Part shown: positions 8,238-18,200 of the stretch, piece after piece
Numbering within the stretch: the stretch's first letter is position 1
Layout of the letters: every line of letters starts with the position of its first letter
Origin: Mixta intestinalis
GTDB taxonomy: Bacteria > Pseudomonadota > Gammaproteobacteria > Enterobacterales > Enterobacteriaceae
Direction of reading: 5' to 3'
Length of the DNA: 64,000 nucleotides
Assembly (NCBI RefSeq): GCF_009914055.1
Contig: NZ_CP028271.1
Location: forward strand, 1,798,001-1,862,000
Made by a program: the position numbers and the translations under genes
Notes under the pieces: generated by a model
What the model saw: only the letters and a program-made list of their open reading frames with translations
What the model was told of the DNA's origin: nothing
Database searches by the model: none

Positions 8238-9260
8238 ATGAGCCACACCGCTTCATTAACGCTCCCGGTAATCGATTTCTCGCTGCTCTCAGGCCAGGGC
8301 GCGCCGCGCCAGCGGGTTATCAATCAGCTGCGTCAGACCGCCCGCGATGTCGGATTCTTCTACCTGGTTAATCACCGTGTTGAGCAGTCGCTGTTGGATG
8401 AGGTACAGCGCGTCGCTCGCGCCTTTTTCGCCCTGCCGCAGCAGGAGAAGCTGAAGGTGGAGATGGCGAACTCACCCCATTTTCGCGGCTATAACCTTGC
8501 TGGCGTGGAGATCACCCGCAGCCAGCCCGATTTCCGCGAGCAGTTCGATGTCGGTGCCGAGCGTGACGCCCTGCCGGTCACGCCAGATGCGCCCGCCTGG
8601 CAGCGGATGCAGGGGCCAAATCAGTGGCCAGAGGCGTTGCCGGAGCTACAACAGGTGATTACCCGCTGGCAGCAGGAGATGACGCAGGTGGCGCTGGAAC
8701 TGCTACGCGCGCTGGCCGAAGCGCTACAGCTGCCGCGTCATGCCTTTGATAACCTCTACGGTACTTATCCCAACGAGCATATCAAGCTGATTCGCTATCC
8801 GGGACGCAGCGACGCAGAATCCCGTCAGGGCGTGGGCGCACATAAAGATTCCGGCTTCCTGACGCTGCTGCTCCAGGACGATCAGCCCGGCCTGGAGGTA
8901 GAGCTGTCGCCCGATAACTGGGTCGCCGCCTCGCCGCTGCCGGGTTCTTTCGTGGTGAATATCGGCGAGCTGCTGGAGCTGGCAACCAACGGCTATCTGC
9001 GCGCCACCGTTCATCGTGTGGTATCACCACGCCCCGATCTCGAACGCCTGTCGGCGGCCTTCTTCCTCGGCGCGCAGCTGGATGCGGTGGTGCCGGTTTA
9101 TCAGCTACCGGAGACCCTGGCGCGTCAGGCACAGGGGCCGACCAGCGATCCGCTTAATCCACTGCTGCGCGAAGTGGGCTGGAACTACCTCAAAGGCCGA
9201 CTGCGTTCACATCCTGAAGTGGCGCAGCGTTTCTATCCCGAACAGCGCCTGCCGCAATAA
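8238..9260 (+). CDS. Isopenicillin-N-synthase-like Fe(II) oxygenase
   Basis: A 340-residue cytoplasmic 2-oxoglutarate/Fe(II)-dependent oxygenase superfamily protein. The N-terminal DIOX_N segment has PVIDFSLL. The iron facial triad is read as HKD (in GAHKDSGFLTLL) and the His of TVHRVVS, followed by the oxoglutarate-site RLS. The start at 8238 follows AGGAA. It is 21 bases upstream of a MetNIQ-like ABC transporter and in the same direction, so the substrate is probably the imported compound. Sulfur- or methionine-related substrates are a guess from the transporter family. Confidence 0.85.
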   Translation: MSHTASLTLPVIDFSLLSGQGAPRQRVINQLRQTARDVGFFYLVNHRVEQSLLDEVQRVARAFFALPQQEKLKVEMANSPHFRGYNLAGVEITRSQPDFREQFDVGAERDALPVTPDAPAWQRMQGPNQWPEALPELQQVITRWQQEMTQVALELLRALAEALQLPRHAFDNLYGTYPNEHIKLIRYPGRSDAESRQGVGAHKDSGFLTLLLQDDQPGLEVELSPDNWVAASPLPGSFVVNIGELLELATNGYLRATVHRVVSPRPDLERLSAAFFLGAQLDAVVPVYQLPETLARQAQGPTSDPLNPLLREVGWNYLKGRLRSHPEVAQRFYPEQRLPQ

Positions 9261-9281
9261 TTTACTCACCCTGAGAGAAAA

Positions 9282-10088
9282 ATGATGATTAAGCAGACCC
9301 TTTTTGCCCTTGCCGGGCTCTCATTACTGGTTGCCCAGAGTCTGAAAGCCGCACCGCTGCGTATCGCCGCCGATCCGGTGCCGCACGCGGAAATTCTGGA
9401 GTATGTGAAGCAAATCGATCCGAAGCTGGATCTCGACATCATCGAGCTAAGCGGCGGCGTTAATGCCAATGAACTGCTGGCGTCGGGCGATGTGGATGCC
9501 AACTATTTCCAGCATCTGCCCTACCTGAAAGATCAGGAGAAGGCGCTGGGCAAAACGTTCAGCGTCGTGGCCGATGTGCATATTGAACCGCTCGGCATCT
9601 ACTCGCATCGGGTAAAAAGTCTGGCGGATCTGCCGCAGGGTGCAAACATTGCGGTGCCGAATAACACCACCAACCTGAGCCGTGCGCTACGGCTGCTGGA
9701 GGATAAAGGGCTGATTCACCTGAAGGCGCTGGATAATAGCGGCGCAACGCTGGTGACGCCGCAGGACATCACCGATAACCCGAAAGAGATCAAGATTGTT
9801 GAGATTGAATCGCCGCAGCTGCCGCGCGCGCTGGATGACGTGGATGCTGCGGTGATTAACGGCAACTACGCGCTGGAGGCGGGTCTGACGCCAGCGAAAG
9901 ATGCGCTGGGTCTGGAATCCGCCGCCCATAACCCTTACGGCAATCTGCTGGTCACCACGCCACAGCTGGCAAAAGACGCGCGCATCGCCCAGCTGGCGAA
10001 AGATCTGACCTCGCCACAGGTAGCGGCATTTATCCGTCAGCACTACAACGGCTCGGTGATCCCGGTTACGGATGAACAGCATGATTAA
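9282..10088 (+). CDS. MetQ/NlpA-family substrate-binding protein
   Basis: A 268-residue periplasmic binding protein of the NlpA/MetQ family (methionine and related compounds). Family landmarks include PHAEILEYV, GGVNANELLASGDVDANYFQH and NNTTNLSRALRLL. Unlike MetQ, the signal peptide ends ...AQSLKAAPLRI and has no lipobox Cys, so the protein should be soluble in the periplasm. The ATP-binding subunit gene overlaps its end. The ligand is unknown and need not be methionine. Confidence 0.87.
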   Translation: MMIKQTLFALAGLSLLVAQSLKAAPLRIAADPVPHAEILEYVKQIDPKLDLDIIELSGGVNANELLASGDVDANYFQHLPYLKDQEKALGKTFSVVADVHIEPLGIYSHRVKSLADLPQGANIAVPNNTTNLSRALRLLEDKGLIHLKALDNSGATLVTPQDITDNPKEIKIVEIESPQLPRALDDVDAAVINGNYALEAGLTPAKDALGLESAAHNPYGNLLVTTPQLAKDARIAQLAKDLTSPQVAAFIRQHYNGSVIPVTDEQHD

Positions 10089-10869
10089 ACTCGACAACAT
10101 CAGCAAACATTATTCCGGCGCTGCCTCACCAGCGCTGGACAACGTCACCCTTTCCATTGAGGAAGGAGCGATTTTCGGCATCCTCGGACGCAGCGGCGCG
10201 GGTAAAAGCACCCTGCTGCGCTGCCTCAACTTGCTGGAGCCGCCCTCGTCAGGGCGCATTGAGATCGACGGGCGCGATATCGCCCGACTCAATCTGGCGC
10301 AGCTGCGCCGCCAGCGCCAGCAGATGGGGATGATTTTCCAGCACTTTAATCTTCTGCATTCGCGCAACGTACACGACAATATCGATCTGCCGCTGGAGAT
10401 CGCCGGAGTGGCCGCCGCCGAGCGGCGCAGGCGGGTCAACGCGCTGTTGCAGCGTGTGGGGCTGGAACAGTATGGCAACGCCTGGCCGTCGCAGCTCTCC
10501 GGCGGGCAGAAACAGCGCGTCGGCATCGCACGTGCGCTGGCGGTTGAGCCGCGCTATCTGCTGTGTGACGAGGCTACCAGCGCGCTCGATCCTGAAACCA
10601 CCGCGTCAATTCTCGATCTGCTGGCCGATATTCAGCGGCAGTTGAATATCACCATCGTGCTGATCACCCATGAAATGGCGGTGGTTAAGCGCATCTGCGA
10701 CGGCGCGGCGCTGCTTGAGCATGGACGCCTGGTGGAAAGCGGCAGCCTGACGCAGATTATGCATCGTCAGGATGGACGGCTGCGACAGATGCTGCTGAAG
10801 GATGGTGAGGCGGACCGTGCCTTTATCGCCCGCTATCAACCGCAGGAGCTATCACGATGCGTAGCATGA
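10081..10869 (+). CDS. MetN-like ABC transporter ATP-binding protein
   Basis: A 262-residue ABC ATPase with Walker A GRSGAGKST, signature LSGGQKQRVGIARAL, Walker B LLCDEATSALDP and the switch His in LITHEMAV. The start at 10081 (MIKLDNISKHY) overlaps the end of the binding-protein gene; another ATG lies three codons earlier. It lacks most of the C-terminal regulatory domain (about 80 residues) that lets methionine inhibit MetN, as MetN is usually near 343 residues. Feedback inhibition by that route is therefore unlikely. Confidence 0.88.
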   Translation: MIKLDNISKHYSGAASPALDNVTLSIEEGAIFGILGRSGAGKSTLLRCLNLLEPPSSGRIEIDGRDIARLNLAQLRRQRQQMGMIFQHFNLLHSRNVHDNIDLPLEIAGVAAAERRRRVNALLQRVGLEQYGNAWPSQLSGGQKQRVGIARALAVEPRYLLCDEATSALDPETTASILDLLADIQRQLNITIVLITHEMAVVKRICDGAALLEHGRLVESGSLTQIMHRQDGRLRQMLLKDGEADRAFIARYQPQELSRCVA

Positions 10870-11525
10870 ACTGGGATCGCTTTCAGGCGCTGCTGCTGAA
10901 CGCCACTGGCGAAACGCTCTATATGGTGGCGCTTGCCGCGTTATTTACCGTGGCGCTGGGGCTGCCGGTTGGGGTACTGCTGTTCCTGACGCGCCGGGAC
11001 GGGCTACTACCGCATCGCCCCCTTGCCCTGTTGTTAAACACGCTGGTCAATACCGGGCGCGCCCTGCCCTTTGTGGTGTTATTGATAGCATTGATTCCTT
11101 TTACCCGCCTGCTGATCGGCACGACGCTCGGCAGCACCGCAGCGGTTGTGCCGATTACCCTCGGCGCGTTTCCTTTTTTCGCCCGTATCGTTGAGAACGC
11201 GCTGGATGAGGTCGATCGTGGGCGCGTGGAGGCGGTGGTTTCAATGGGCGGCAACCTGTGGCATATCGTCAGCCGCGTGCTGCTGCCGGAAGCGCTGCCT
11301 TCGCTGGTTGCGGGCGTCACGTTAACCATTGTAATGCTAATCGGTTTCTCGGCGATGGCGGGCGTGGTAGGCGGCGGCGGTCTTGGCGATCTGGCGATCC
11401 GCTACGGCTATCAGCGCTTCGATAACCAGATTATGGCGGCGACTATCGTGGTGCTGCTGGCGCTGGTGCTGCTGGTGCAGAAAGCGGGCGACCGTCTGGT
11501 CCGGGCGCTGGCCTGGCGACGCTAA
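10857..11525 (+). CDS. MetI-like ABC transporter permease
   Basis: A 222-residue inner-membrane permease with five or six hydrophobic segments and the EAA-type coupling loop (VEAVVSMGGNLWHIVSRVLLPEA). The start at 10857 has AGGAG eight bases upstream and overlaps the ATPase gene by 13 bases, so translation is coupled. It completes a binding protein, ATPase and permease set downstream of the oxygenase. No clear terminator follows. Confidence 0.88.
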   Translation: MRSMNWDRFQALLLNATGETLYMVALAALFTVALGLPVGVLLFLTRRDGLLPHRPLALLLNTLVNTGRALPFVVLLIALIPFTRLLIGTTLGSTAAVVPITLGAFPFFARIVENALDEVDRGRVEAVVSMGGNLWHIVSRVLLPEALPSLVAGVTLTIVMLIGFSAMAGVVGGGGLGDLAIRYGYQRFDNQIMAATIVVLLALVLLVQKAGDRLVRALAWRR

Positions 11526-11613
11526 TCGTTAAGGAGTACCCGGAAACAGAGGATAATGGCGCAAGTTTGAGCCAGCAACTCGTACCAAAGCATCCAGACC
11601 GATCGACACTGCA

Positions 11614-12402
11614 CTACAGCGTCATCGCCAGTAGTACAATCAGCAACAACAGCAGATAAATTCGCGCATGCAGGCGATCGGCTACTGTCGGAATGGCGTA
11701 GCGGGCAAACAGGATACCGAGGCAGCCCGCCGCGCTGAGCAGCGCCGCAATCTGTAGGTTAATAAAGCCGAGATAGCCACTGTACGAGACCAGATGCAGG
11801 CCGCTGATATACCAGGTTACCGCACCGCAAATAGCTACCGGCAGCGAAAGTGGATTTGCCGCGCTGACGCAGTCGCGCATCGCATAGCCATGCCGCCTGA
11901 GCAGCGGCACCGTCATCACGCTACCGCCGACGCCAAGTAACGCCGCAACAACGCCGATTGCCGTACCGCCAGCGCCAGTGGTTAACCCCGACAACCTGCG
12001 GGCGGCGGGACGGTCAAGAAACCCTTTGCGCATCAGGCAGTCCGCCAGGGTAAACAGCAGATAGCCGATAAACAACCATCTGACTACGCCATCCGCCAGC
12101 CACCTCGCCAGCAGCGTGCCGGCAACCGCACCGACGGCGATAAACCAGACCAGCGGAAACAGCGTATTTACCGGCAGGCGTCCTGCACGCCAGTTCTGAA
12201 AGCTGGCCCAGCCAGCGTTAAATATCATCACCGCCGTTGAGGTGGCAACGGCGATATGCATCGCATGCAGCGAAAGCGCAGGCTGTCGGCTGATAATCTG
12301 ATAAACAAACGGCACCACCACAAAGCCGCCACCAAAGCCAAACAGCACGGTAGTAATGCCGGTAGCGAAGCCGACAGCCACAATCAATACGATCTCATTC
12401 AC
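11614..12402 (-). CDS. TauE/SafE-family permease
   Basis: A 262-residue membrane protein of the sulfite exporter TauE/SafE family. Two repeats each begin with a glycine-rich helix (GITTVLFGFGGGFVVVPF near the N-terminus, then GVVAALLGVGGSVMTVPLL), the family hallmark. I place the start at the GTG at 12402, which has AAGGA seven bases upstream; an ATG 12 codons earlier lacks such a site. It is divergent from an AraC-type gene that probably controls it. The substrate is unknown (sulfite, sulfonates or small organic anions in the family). Confidence 0.85.
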   Translation of the reverse strand: MNEIVLIVAVGFATGITTVLFGFGGGFVVVPFVYQIISRQPALSLHAMHIAVATSTAVMIFNAGWASFQNWRAGRLPVNTLFPLVWFIAVGAVAGTLLARWLADGVVRWLFIGYLLFTLADCLMRKGFLDRPAARRLSGLTTGAGGTAIGVVAALLGVGGSVMTVPLLRRHGYAMRDCVSAANPLSLPVAICGAVTWYISGLHLVSYSGYLGFINLQIAALLSAAGCLGILFARYAIPTVADRLHARIYLLLLLIVLLAMTL

Positions 12403-12540
12403 CTTATTGTCCTTACAAAAGGGGCGCAAATACCCCATGACCGGAGAGGCGAGAAGCTTACTGGCTTACCTGCGCGCTTCCCATTTCAGCCGCGCTCATT
12501 TACCCTTGTGAATCGGTCAAAACGGCGCGGGCGAGTGGCG

Positions 12541-13320
12541 ATGCGAAACGTTCACATTGATGACTATGACGGGATCGATCGTGAAGTCGTGGCGGTGGGC
12601 AACGATTATCCCGGCAGCTATCGGCTGCCTGAGCATTGCCACCGACGGGCGCAGCTGTTGTATGGCGCTACCGGACTGATGCACGTTTATACGCAGTCAG
12701 GCAGCTGGACCGTACCGCCGCAGCATGCAGTCTGGATACCGCCGCAGACGTCACACAGCGTTACCTTTATTGGCGTAACAACGCGCAGCCTCTATATCGA
12801 ACCGACCAGCGCCGGGGCTTTGCAAATGGGCGATCGCTGTAAAATCGTCTCCGTTTCGCCGCTGCTGCGACAACTGCTGATCGAGGCGGTGATGCTGACG
12901 CCGCGCTATGAAAGCAGGCGCGATAGCTTACTGGTGGCGCTGCTGTTGCAGGAGCTGGCCGCCATGCCGGTCAGAGAGTTTGAAATCCCGCTGCCGCAAC
13001 AGGCCTCGCTGCTGGCTCGCTGTCAGCAGTTTTTAACCGCGCCCTCTATCCACGACAGCGCCACGGCCTGGGCCGATGCGTTGTTTATGAGCGCCAGCAC
13101 CTTTCGTCGTCATTTTTTGCAGCAAACCGGGATGTCGTTTTCCGCCTGGCGTCAGCGCGCCTGCGTGGTATTTGCACTTACCGAACTGGTGGCAGGAAAA
13201 TCGGTCAATGAAGTGGCCCTGTCGCTGGGATATGACAGCGGATCGTCGTTTTCTACCATGTTTCGCCGCGTGACCGGCCAGTCGCCTTCCAGCTATCACC
13301 CTTCTGCTATTCGCCGCTGA
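12541..13320 (+). CDS. AraC-family transcriptional regulator
   Basis: A 259-residue regulator with an N-terminal cupin-like sensing domain (about residues 1-130; LPEHCHRRAQLLY and WIPPQTSHSV are typical AraC_binding features) and a C-terminal pair of helix-turn-helix motifs (DALFMSASTFRRHFLQQTGMSF and VALSLGYDSGSSFSTMFRRVTG). It is transcribed away from the TauE-like gene across a 138-base gap, the classical arrangement for a local activator. The inducer is unknown. An upstream extension of the frame overlaps the permease gene and is not used. Confidence 0.88.
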   Translation: MRNVHIDDYDGIDREVVAVGNDYPGSYRLPEHCHRRAQLLYGATGLMHVYTQSGSWTVPPQHAVWIPPQTSHSVTFIGVTTRSLYIEPTSAGALQMGDRCKIVSVSPLLRQLLIEAVMLTPRYESRRDSLLVALLLQELAAMPVREFEIPLPQQASLLARCQQFLTAPSIHDSATAWADALFMSASTFRRHFLQQTGMSFSAWRQRACVVFALTELVAGKSVNEVALSLGYDSGSSFSTMFRRVTGQSPSSYHPSAIRR

Positions 13321-13335
13321 AAGTGAGTACATGAA

Positions 13336-13355
13336 GGCCGGTATCGCTACCGGCC
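13336..13355. terminator. Hairpin between convergent araC-type gene and putP
   Basis: GGCCGGTA and TACCGGCC form a perfect 8-bp stem with a TCGC loop in the 45-base gap between two converging genes. No T run follows on either strand, so it may be a weak or Rho-assisted terminator. Confidence 0.5.
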
Positions 13356-13365
13356 CGAAGGGAAG

Positions 13366-14850
13366 TTAGTGAGTATTAAACTCTGCGTCTGCGGCCTCGA
13401 AGCGCGCCTGCGCCTCGGCGGAAGGGCCGCGTCCCAGCAGGCTGATCGCGAAGATAGCGATACTGGCGAACAGGAAGCCTGGAATGATTTCATAGAGATC
13501 GAGCCAGCCGTAATGTTTCCACACCAGCACCGTTAACGCACCGATCACCATCCCCGCCAGCGCGCCGTTACGCGTAGTGCGCTTCCAGCAGACGGCGAAC
13601 AGCACCACCGGACCGAAGGCGGCACCAAAACCGGCCCAGGCGTAGCTGACCAGGCCCAGCACGCGGTTTTCCGGGTTAGAGGCGAGCAGGATAGCGATCA
13701 GCGCCACCACCAGCACCATAGCGCGCCCTACCCACACCAGCTCTTTCTGGCTGGCGTGTTTACGCAGGAAGCCTTTGTAGAGATCTTCCGTCAGCGCGCT
13801 GGAGCAGACCAGCAGCTGGCAGCTCAGTGTGGACATTACCGCCGCCAGAATCGCCGACAGCAGTACCCCGGCAATCCACGGATTAAACAGAATACGCGCC
13901 AGCTCGATAAAGATACGCTCGCCGTTTTCCGTCACGCCCGCTGCCTGTTCAGGATGGTTCTGGAAATAGGCGATGCCAAAGAAGCCGACCGCCACCGCGC
14001 CACCGAGGCAGAGGATCATCCACGCCATGCCGATGCGACGCGCGGTGCGGATGGAACGGTGCGAATCCGCCGCCATAAAGCGTGCCAGAATATGCGGTTG
14101 GCCGAAGTAGCCCAGCCCCCAGCCCAGCAGCGAAATGACCGCCACGAAGTTCAGGCCCTTCAGCATATCGAGGTTTTCCAGGCTTTTTGCTTCAATCACG
14201 CGCAGCGAATCATCAAAGCCGCCTACGGCAATAATAACGATAATCGGCGTCAGCAGCAGCGCGAAGATCATCAGGCTGGCCTGGACGGTATCGGTCCAGC
14301 TAACGGCGAGGAAGCCGCCAACGAAAGTGTAGAGGATGGTCGCCGCCGCCCCTGCCCAGAGCGCCGTTTCGTAGCTCATGCCGAACGTGCTCTCAAACAG
14401 GCGCGCACCGGCCACGATGCCTGACGCACAGTAGATGGTAAAGAACACCAGAATCACGATGGCAGAGATCACGCGCAGCAGTCGGCTGCGATCCTCAAAG
14501 CGGCTGGTAAAGAAGTCGGGCAGCGTCAGCGCGTTATTATGATGCTCGGTCTGCACGCGCAAACGTCCGGCAACAATCTTCCAGTTCAGCCAGGCACCCA
14601 GCGTCAGGCCGATAGCGATCCAGCTTTCGGAAATCCCGGAGAGGAAAATCGCTCCCGGCAGGCCCATTAGCAGCCAGCCGCTCATATCCGATGCCCCTGC
14701 GGAGAGCGCGGTCACCACGCTACCAAGGCTACGCCCGCCAAGAATATAGTCATCGAAGTTTTTGGTTGAGCGCCAGGCGATAAAGCCGATCAACACCATG
14801 CCAAGAATATAGATGATGAATGTCACCAACATAGGTGTACTTACTGTCAT
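13366..14850 (-). CDS. putP: Sodium/proline symporter PutP
   Basis: A 494-residue sodium:solute symporter that imports proline for breakdown by PutA. It is close to E. coli PutP throughout, including NFDDYILGGRSLG, SAGASDMSGWLLMGLPGA and the GWGLGYFGQPHI segment, with about 13 hydrophobic segments. The start at 14850 (MTVSTPML) has GGAG upstream and matches E. coli; an in-frame ATG four codons earlier is possible. It is divergent from putA, with shared PutA operator sites in between. Confidence 0.96.
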   Translation of the reverse strand: MTVSTPMLVTFIIYILGMVLIGFIAWRSTKNFDDYILGGRSLGSVVTALSAGASDMSGWLLMGLPGAIFLSGISESWIAIGLTLGAWLNWKIVAGRLRVQTEHHNNALTLPDFFTSRFEDRSRLLRVISAIVILVFFTIYCASGIVAGARLFESTFGMSYETALWAGAAATILYTFVGGFLAVSWTDTVQASLMIFALLLTPIIVIIAVGGFDDSLRVIEAKSLENLDMLKGLNFVAVISLLGWGLGYFGQPHILARFMAADSHRSIRTARRIGMAWMILCLGGAVAVGFFGIAYFQNHPEQAAGVTENGERIFIELARILFNPWIAGVLLSAILAAVMSTLSCQLLVCSSALTEDLYKGFLRKHASQKELVWVGRAMVLVVALIAILLASNPENRVLGLVSYAWAGFGAAFGPVVLFAVCWKRTTRNGALAGMVIGALTVLVWKHYGWLDLYEIIPGFLFASIAIFAISLLGRGPSAEAQARFEAADAEFNTH

Positions 14851-15039
14851 CAGGTTCTCCATTTATTATCGGTATTAAGCAGAGGGTTATTTGCCCTGTC
14901 TGTCCGCCGGAACGCAGCGGTTTTATTTCATCGTTGTCTCTGTGGCGCGCTATCCTGCCGGAAAGGTACATTGCACACAATGCATTTAACACAGCAGATA
15001 CATCGAATTCACCTTTCGTTTTCACCTTAAGTGCAGAAG

Positions 15040-15045
15040 GTTGCA
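15040..15045. promoter_or_regulatory. PutA operator (GTTGCA)
   Basis: A GTTGCA hexamer, the core recognised by the PutA ribbon-helix-helix domain in E. coli. It lies within the 434-base putP-putA gap (14851-15284), otherwise free of genes. PutA without proline would repress both genes from such sites. Confidence 0.6.
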
Positions 15046-15211
15046 CCAGGTCACATTTCAACCGGTTATACCTGTGTCGCAACCGTAAAAGAACGCCAAA
15101 TTTCAGGCTACTGCATAACTGGCGAGGATCTTGCAGCAAGTTCTGTGCCGCTTTGTCGGATTTAACAAATCAACGTTTGTACAGAGTGTTAACAAGCTCA
15201 CATTTAACACG

Positions 15212-15229
15212 GTTGCACAAAGTTGCAAC
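15212..15229. promoter_or_regulatory. PutA operator pair (GTTGCA repeats)
   Basis: GTTGCA occurs at 15212-15217 and again at 15222-15227, ten bases apart (one helical turn); the second overlaps an inverted TGCAAC at 15224-15229. The spacing fits adjacent PutA dimers. It lies 55-70 bases upstream of putA, where it could cover the promoter. Confidence 0.7.
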
Positions 15230-15284
15230 ATAGGTGATATTGCGCGTTACAAAGGTTTATATGGCGTTAAGGAGCGTTTAAGGC

Positions 15285-18200
15285 ATGGGAACAACCACTA
15301 TGGGTGTCAAACTGGACGAATCCACCCGCGACAGGATTAAACTGGCCGCCCAGCAGATCGATCGCACGCCGCACTGGCTGATTAAACAGGCGATTTTCAA
15401 CTATTTACAACAGCTTGAACAGGGTGCCGAGCCAGCGGAGTTTCCTCTGCAAAACGCCGCCAACGAGGGTGACGAGCCTCTGACAGACGAGCCGCACCAG
15501 CCTTTCCTTGACTTTGCGGAGCACATTCTACCGCAAACTGTCGCTCGCGCTGCGATTACTTCTGCATGGCGTCGGCCGGAGACGGAAGCGGTACCGATGC
15601 TGCTGGAGCAGGCGCGCCTGCCCACGGCGCTGGCGGAAAAAACGCATCGGCTTGCCTGGACGCTGGCCGACAAGCTGAGGCACCAAAAAGGGGCAACCGG
15701 GCGCGCCGGTATGGTGCAAAGCCTGTTGCAGGAGTTCTCGCTCTCCTCGCAGGAGGGCGTGGCGCTGATGTGCCTGGCCGAAGCGCTGCTGCGTATTCCC
15801 GATAAGCCAACGCGCGATGCGCTGATCCGCGATAAAATCAGCAACGGCAACTGGCAGTCGCATCTGGGACGCAGCCCGTCGATGTTTGTTAACGCCGCCA
15901 CCTGGGGCCTGCTGTTTACCGGTCGTCTCGTCTCCACCCATAACGAAGCCAATCTGTCGCGCTCGCTGAACCGCATTATCGGCAAGAGCGGCGAACCGCT
16001 GATCCGCAAAGGCGTGGATATGGCGATGCGTCTGATGGGCGAGCAGTTTGTTACCGGCGAAACTATCGCCGAAGCGCTGGCTAATGCACGCAAGCTGGAA
16101 GAGAAAGGCTTCCGCTACTCTTACGATATGCTGGGCGAAGCGGCGCTGACCGCCAGCGATGCCAAAGCCTACCTGGTTTCCTATCAGCAGGCGATCCATG
16201 CTATCGGCAAAGCCTCTAACGGGCGCGGCATCTACGAAGGCCCCGGCATCTCCATCAAGCTTTCCGCCCTGCACCCGCGCTACAGCCGCGCCCAGTACCA
16301 GCGCGTGATGGATGAACTCTATCCGGTGTTGAAATCGCTAACGCTGCTGGCGCGCTCTTACGATATCGGCATTAATATCGATGCTGAAGAGGCCGACCGT
16401 CTGGAGCTGTCGCTCGATCTGCTGGAAAAACTCTGCTTTGAGCCAGAGCTGGAAGGCTGGAACGGCATCGGCTTTGTTATTCAGGCCTACCAAAAACGCT
16501 GCCCGTTCGTTATTGATTCCTTAATCGATCTGGCGCAGCGCAGCCGTCGCCGCCTGATGATCCGTCTGGTTAAAGGTGCTTACTGGGACAGCGAAATCAA
16601 ACGTGCCCAGATGGAGGGGCTGGAAGGTTATCCGGTCTATACCCGCAAGGTTTACACCGATATCTCCTACCTCGCCTGCGCCCGTAAGCTGCTGGCGGTG
16701 CCGAACCTGATCTATCCGCAGTTCGCCACCCACAACGCCCACAGCCTGGCAGCGATTTATCATATGGCCGGCAACAACTACTATCCGGGCCAGTATGAGT
16801 TCCAGTGCCTGCACGGTATGGGCGAGCCGCTGTATGAACAGGTGGTAGGCAAAACCGCCGACGGCAAGCTGAACCGTCCCTGCCGCATTTATGCGCCGGT
16901 CGGCACCCATGAAACGCTGCTCGCCTACCTGGTGCGCCGTCTGCTGGAAAATGGCGCGAACACCTCTTTCGTTAACCGCATTGCCGATAATACGCTGCCG
17001 CTGGATGAACTGGTTGCCGATCCGGTGCAGCAGGTAGAACGCCTTGCCGCCAGCGAAGGCACTATCGGCCTGCCCCATCCAAAGATCCCGCTGCCGCGCG
17101 ATCTGTATGGCAATGCGCGTCCTAACTCCGCCGGATTGGATCTGGCGAATGAACATCGTCTTGCCTCGCTCTCCAGCGCCCTGCTGAGCAGCGCCGCACA
17201 GCCGTGGCGTGCCGAACCGATGATCGACGGCGAGCTGGGCAGCGGCGAAACGCGCCCGGTGATCAACCCGGCCGATCCTACGGATATCGTTGGTGAAGTA
17301 CGCGAGACGAGCGAGCAGGAAGTCGCGCAGGCGCTGACCGCCTCGGTGAACGCCGGGCCGATCTGGTTTGCCACGCCGCCGCAGGAGCGCGCCGCTATCC
17401 TGGAGCGTGCCGCGCAGCTGATGGAAGGCGAAATGCAGACGCTTATCGGCATTCTGGTGCGCGAGGCGGGCAAAACCTTTAACAACGCCATCGCCGAAGT
17501 GCGCGAAGCGGTCGATTTCCTCTATTACTACGCTGCGCTGGTACACAGCGATTTCGATAATGAAACCCATCGTCCGCTGGGGCCGGTGGTCTGTATCAGC
17601 CCGTGGAACTTCCCGCTGGCGATTTTTACCGGTCAGATCGCCGCCGCGCTGGCGGCAGGCAACAGCGTGCTGGCGAAGCCCGCCGAACAAACCCCGCTGA
17701 TCGCGGCGCAGGCGGTGCGCATTCTGCACGAAGCGGGCGTGCCCGCTGGCGTGATTCAGCTGCTGCCGGGCCTGGGCGAAACCGTGGGTGCCCAGCTAAC
17801 CAGCGACGAGCGGGTGCGCGGCGTGATGTTTACCGGATCCACCGCGGTCGCCACGCTGTTACAGCGTAATATCGCCGGGCGTCTCGATCCGCAGGGGCGT
17901 CCGACGCCGCTGATTGCTGAAACCGGCGGCCTGAACGCGATGATCGTTGATTCCTCAGCGCTGACCGAACAGGTGGTGCTGGATATCGTCTCCTCCGCCT
18001 GGGACAGCGCCGGACAACGCTGCTCGGCACTGCGCCTGCTCTGCATTCAGGAAGACGTGGCTGACCATACGCTGACGATGCTGCGCGGCGCGATGATGGA
18101 GTGCCGCATGGGTAATCCGGAGCGCCTCTCAACCGATATCGGCCCGGTAATCGACGCCGAGGCGAAAGAAAATATCGAACGTCATATTCAGGCGATGCGC

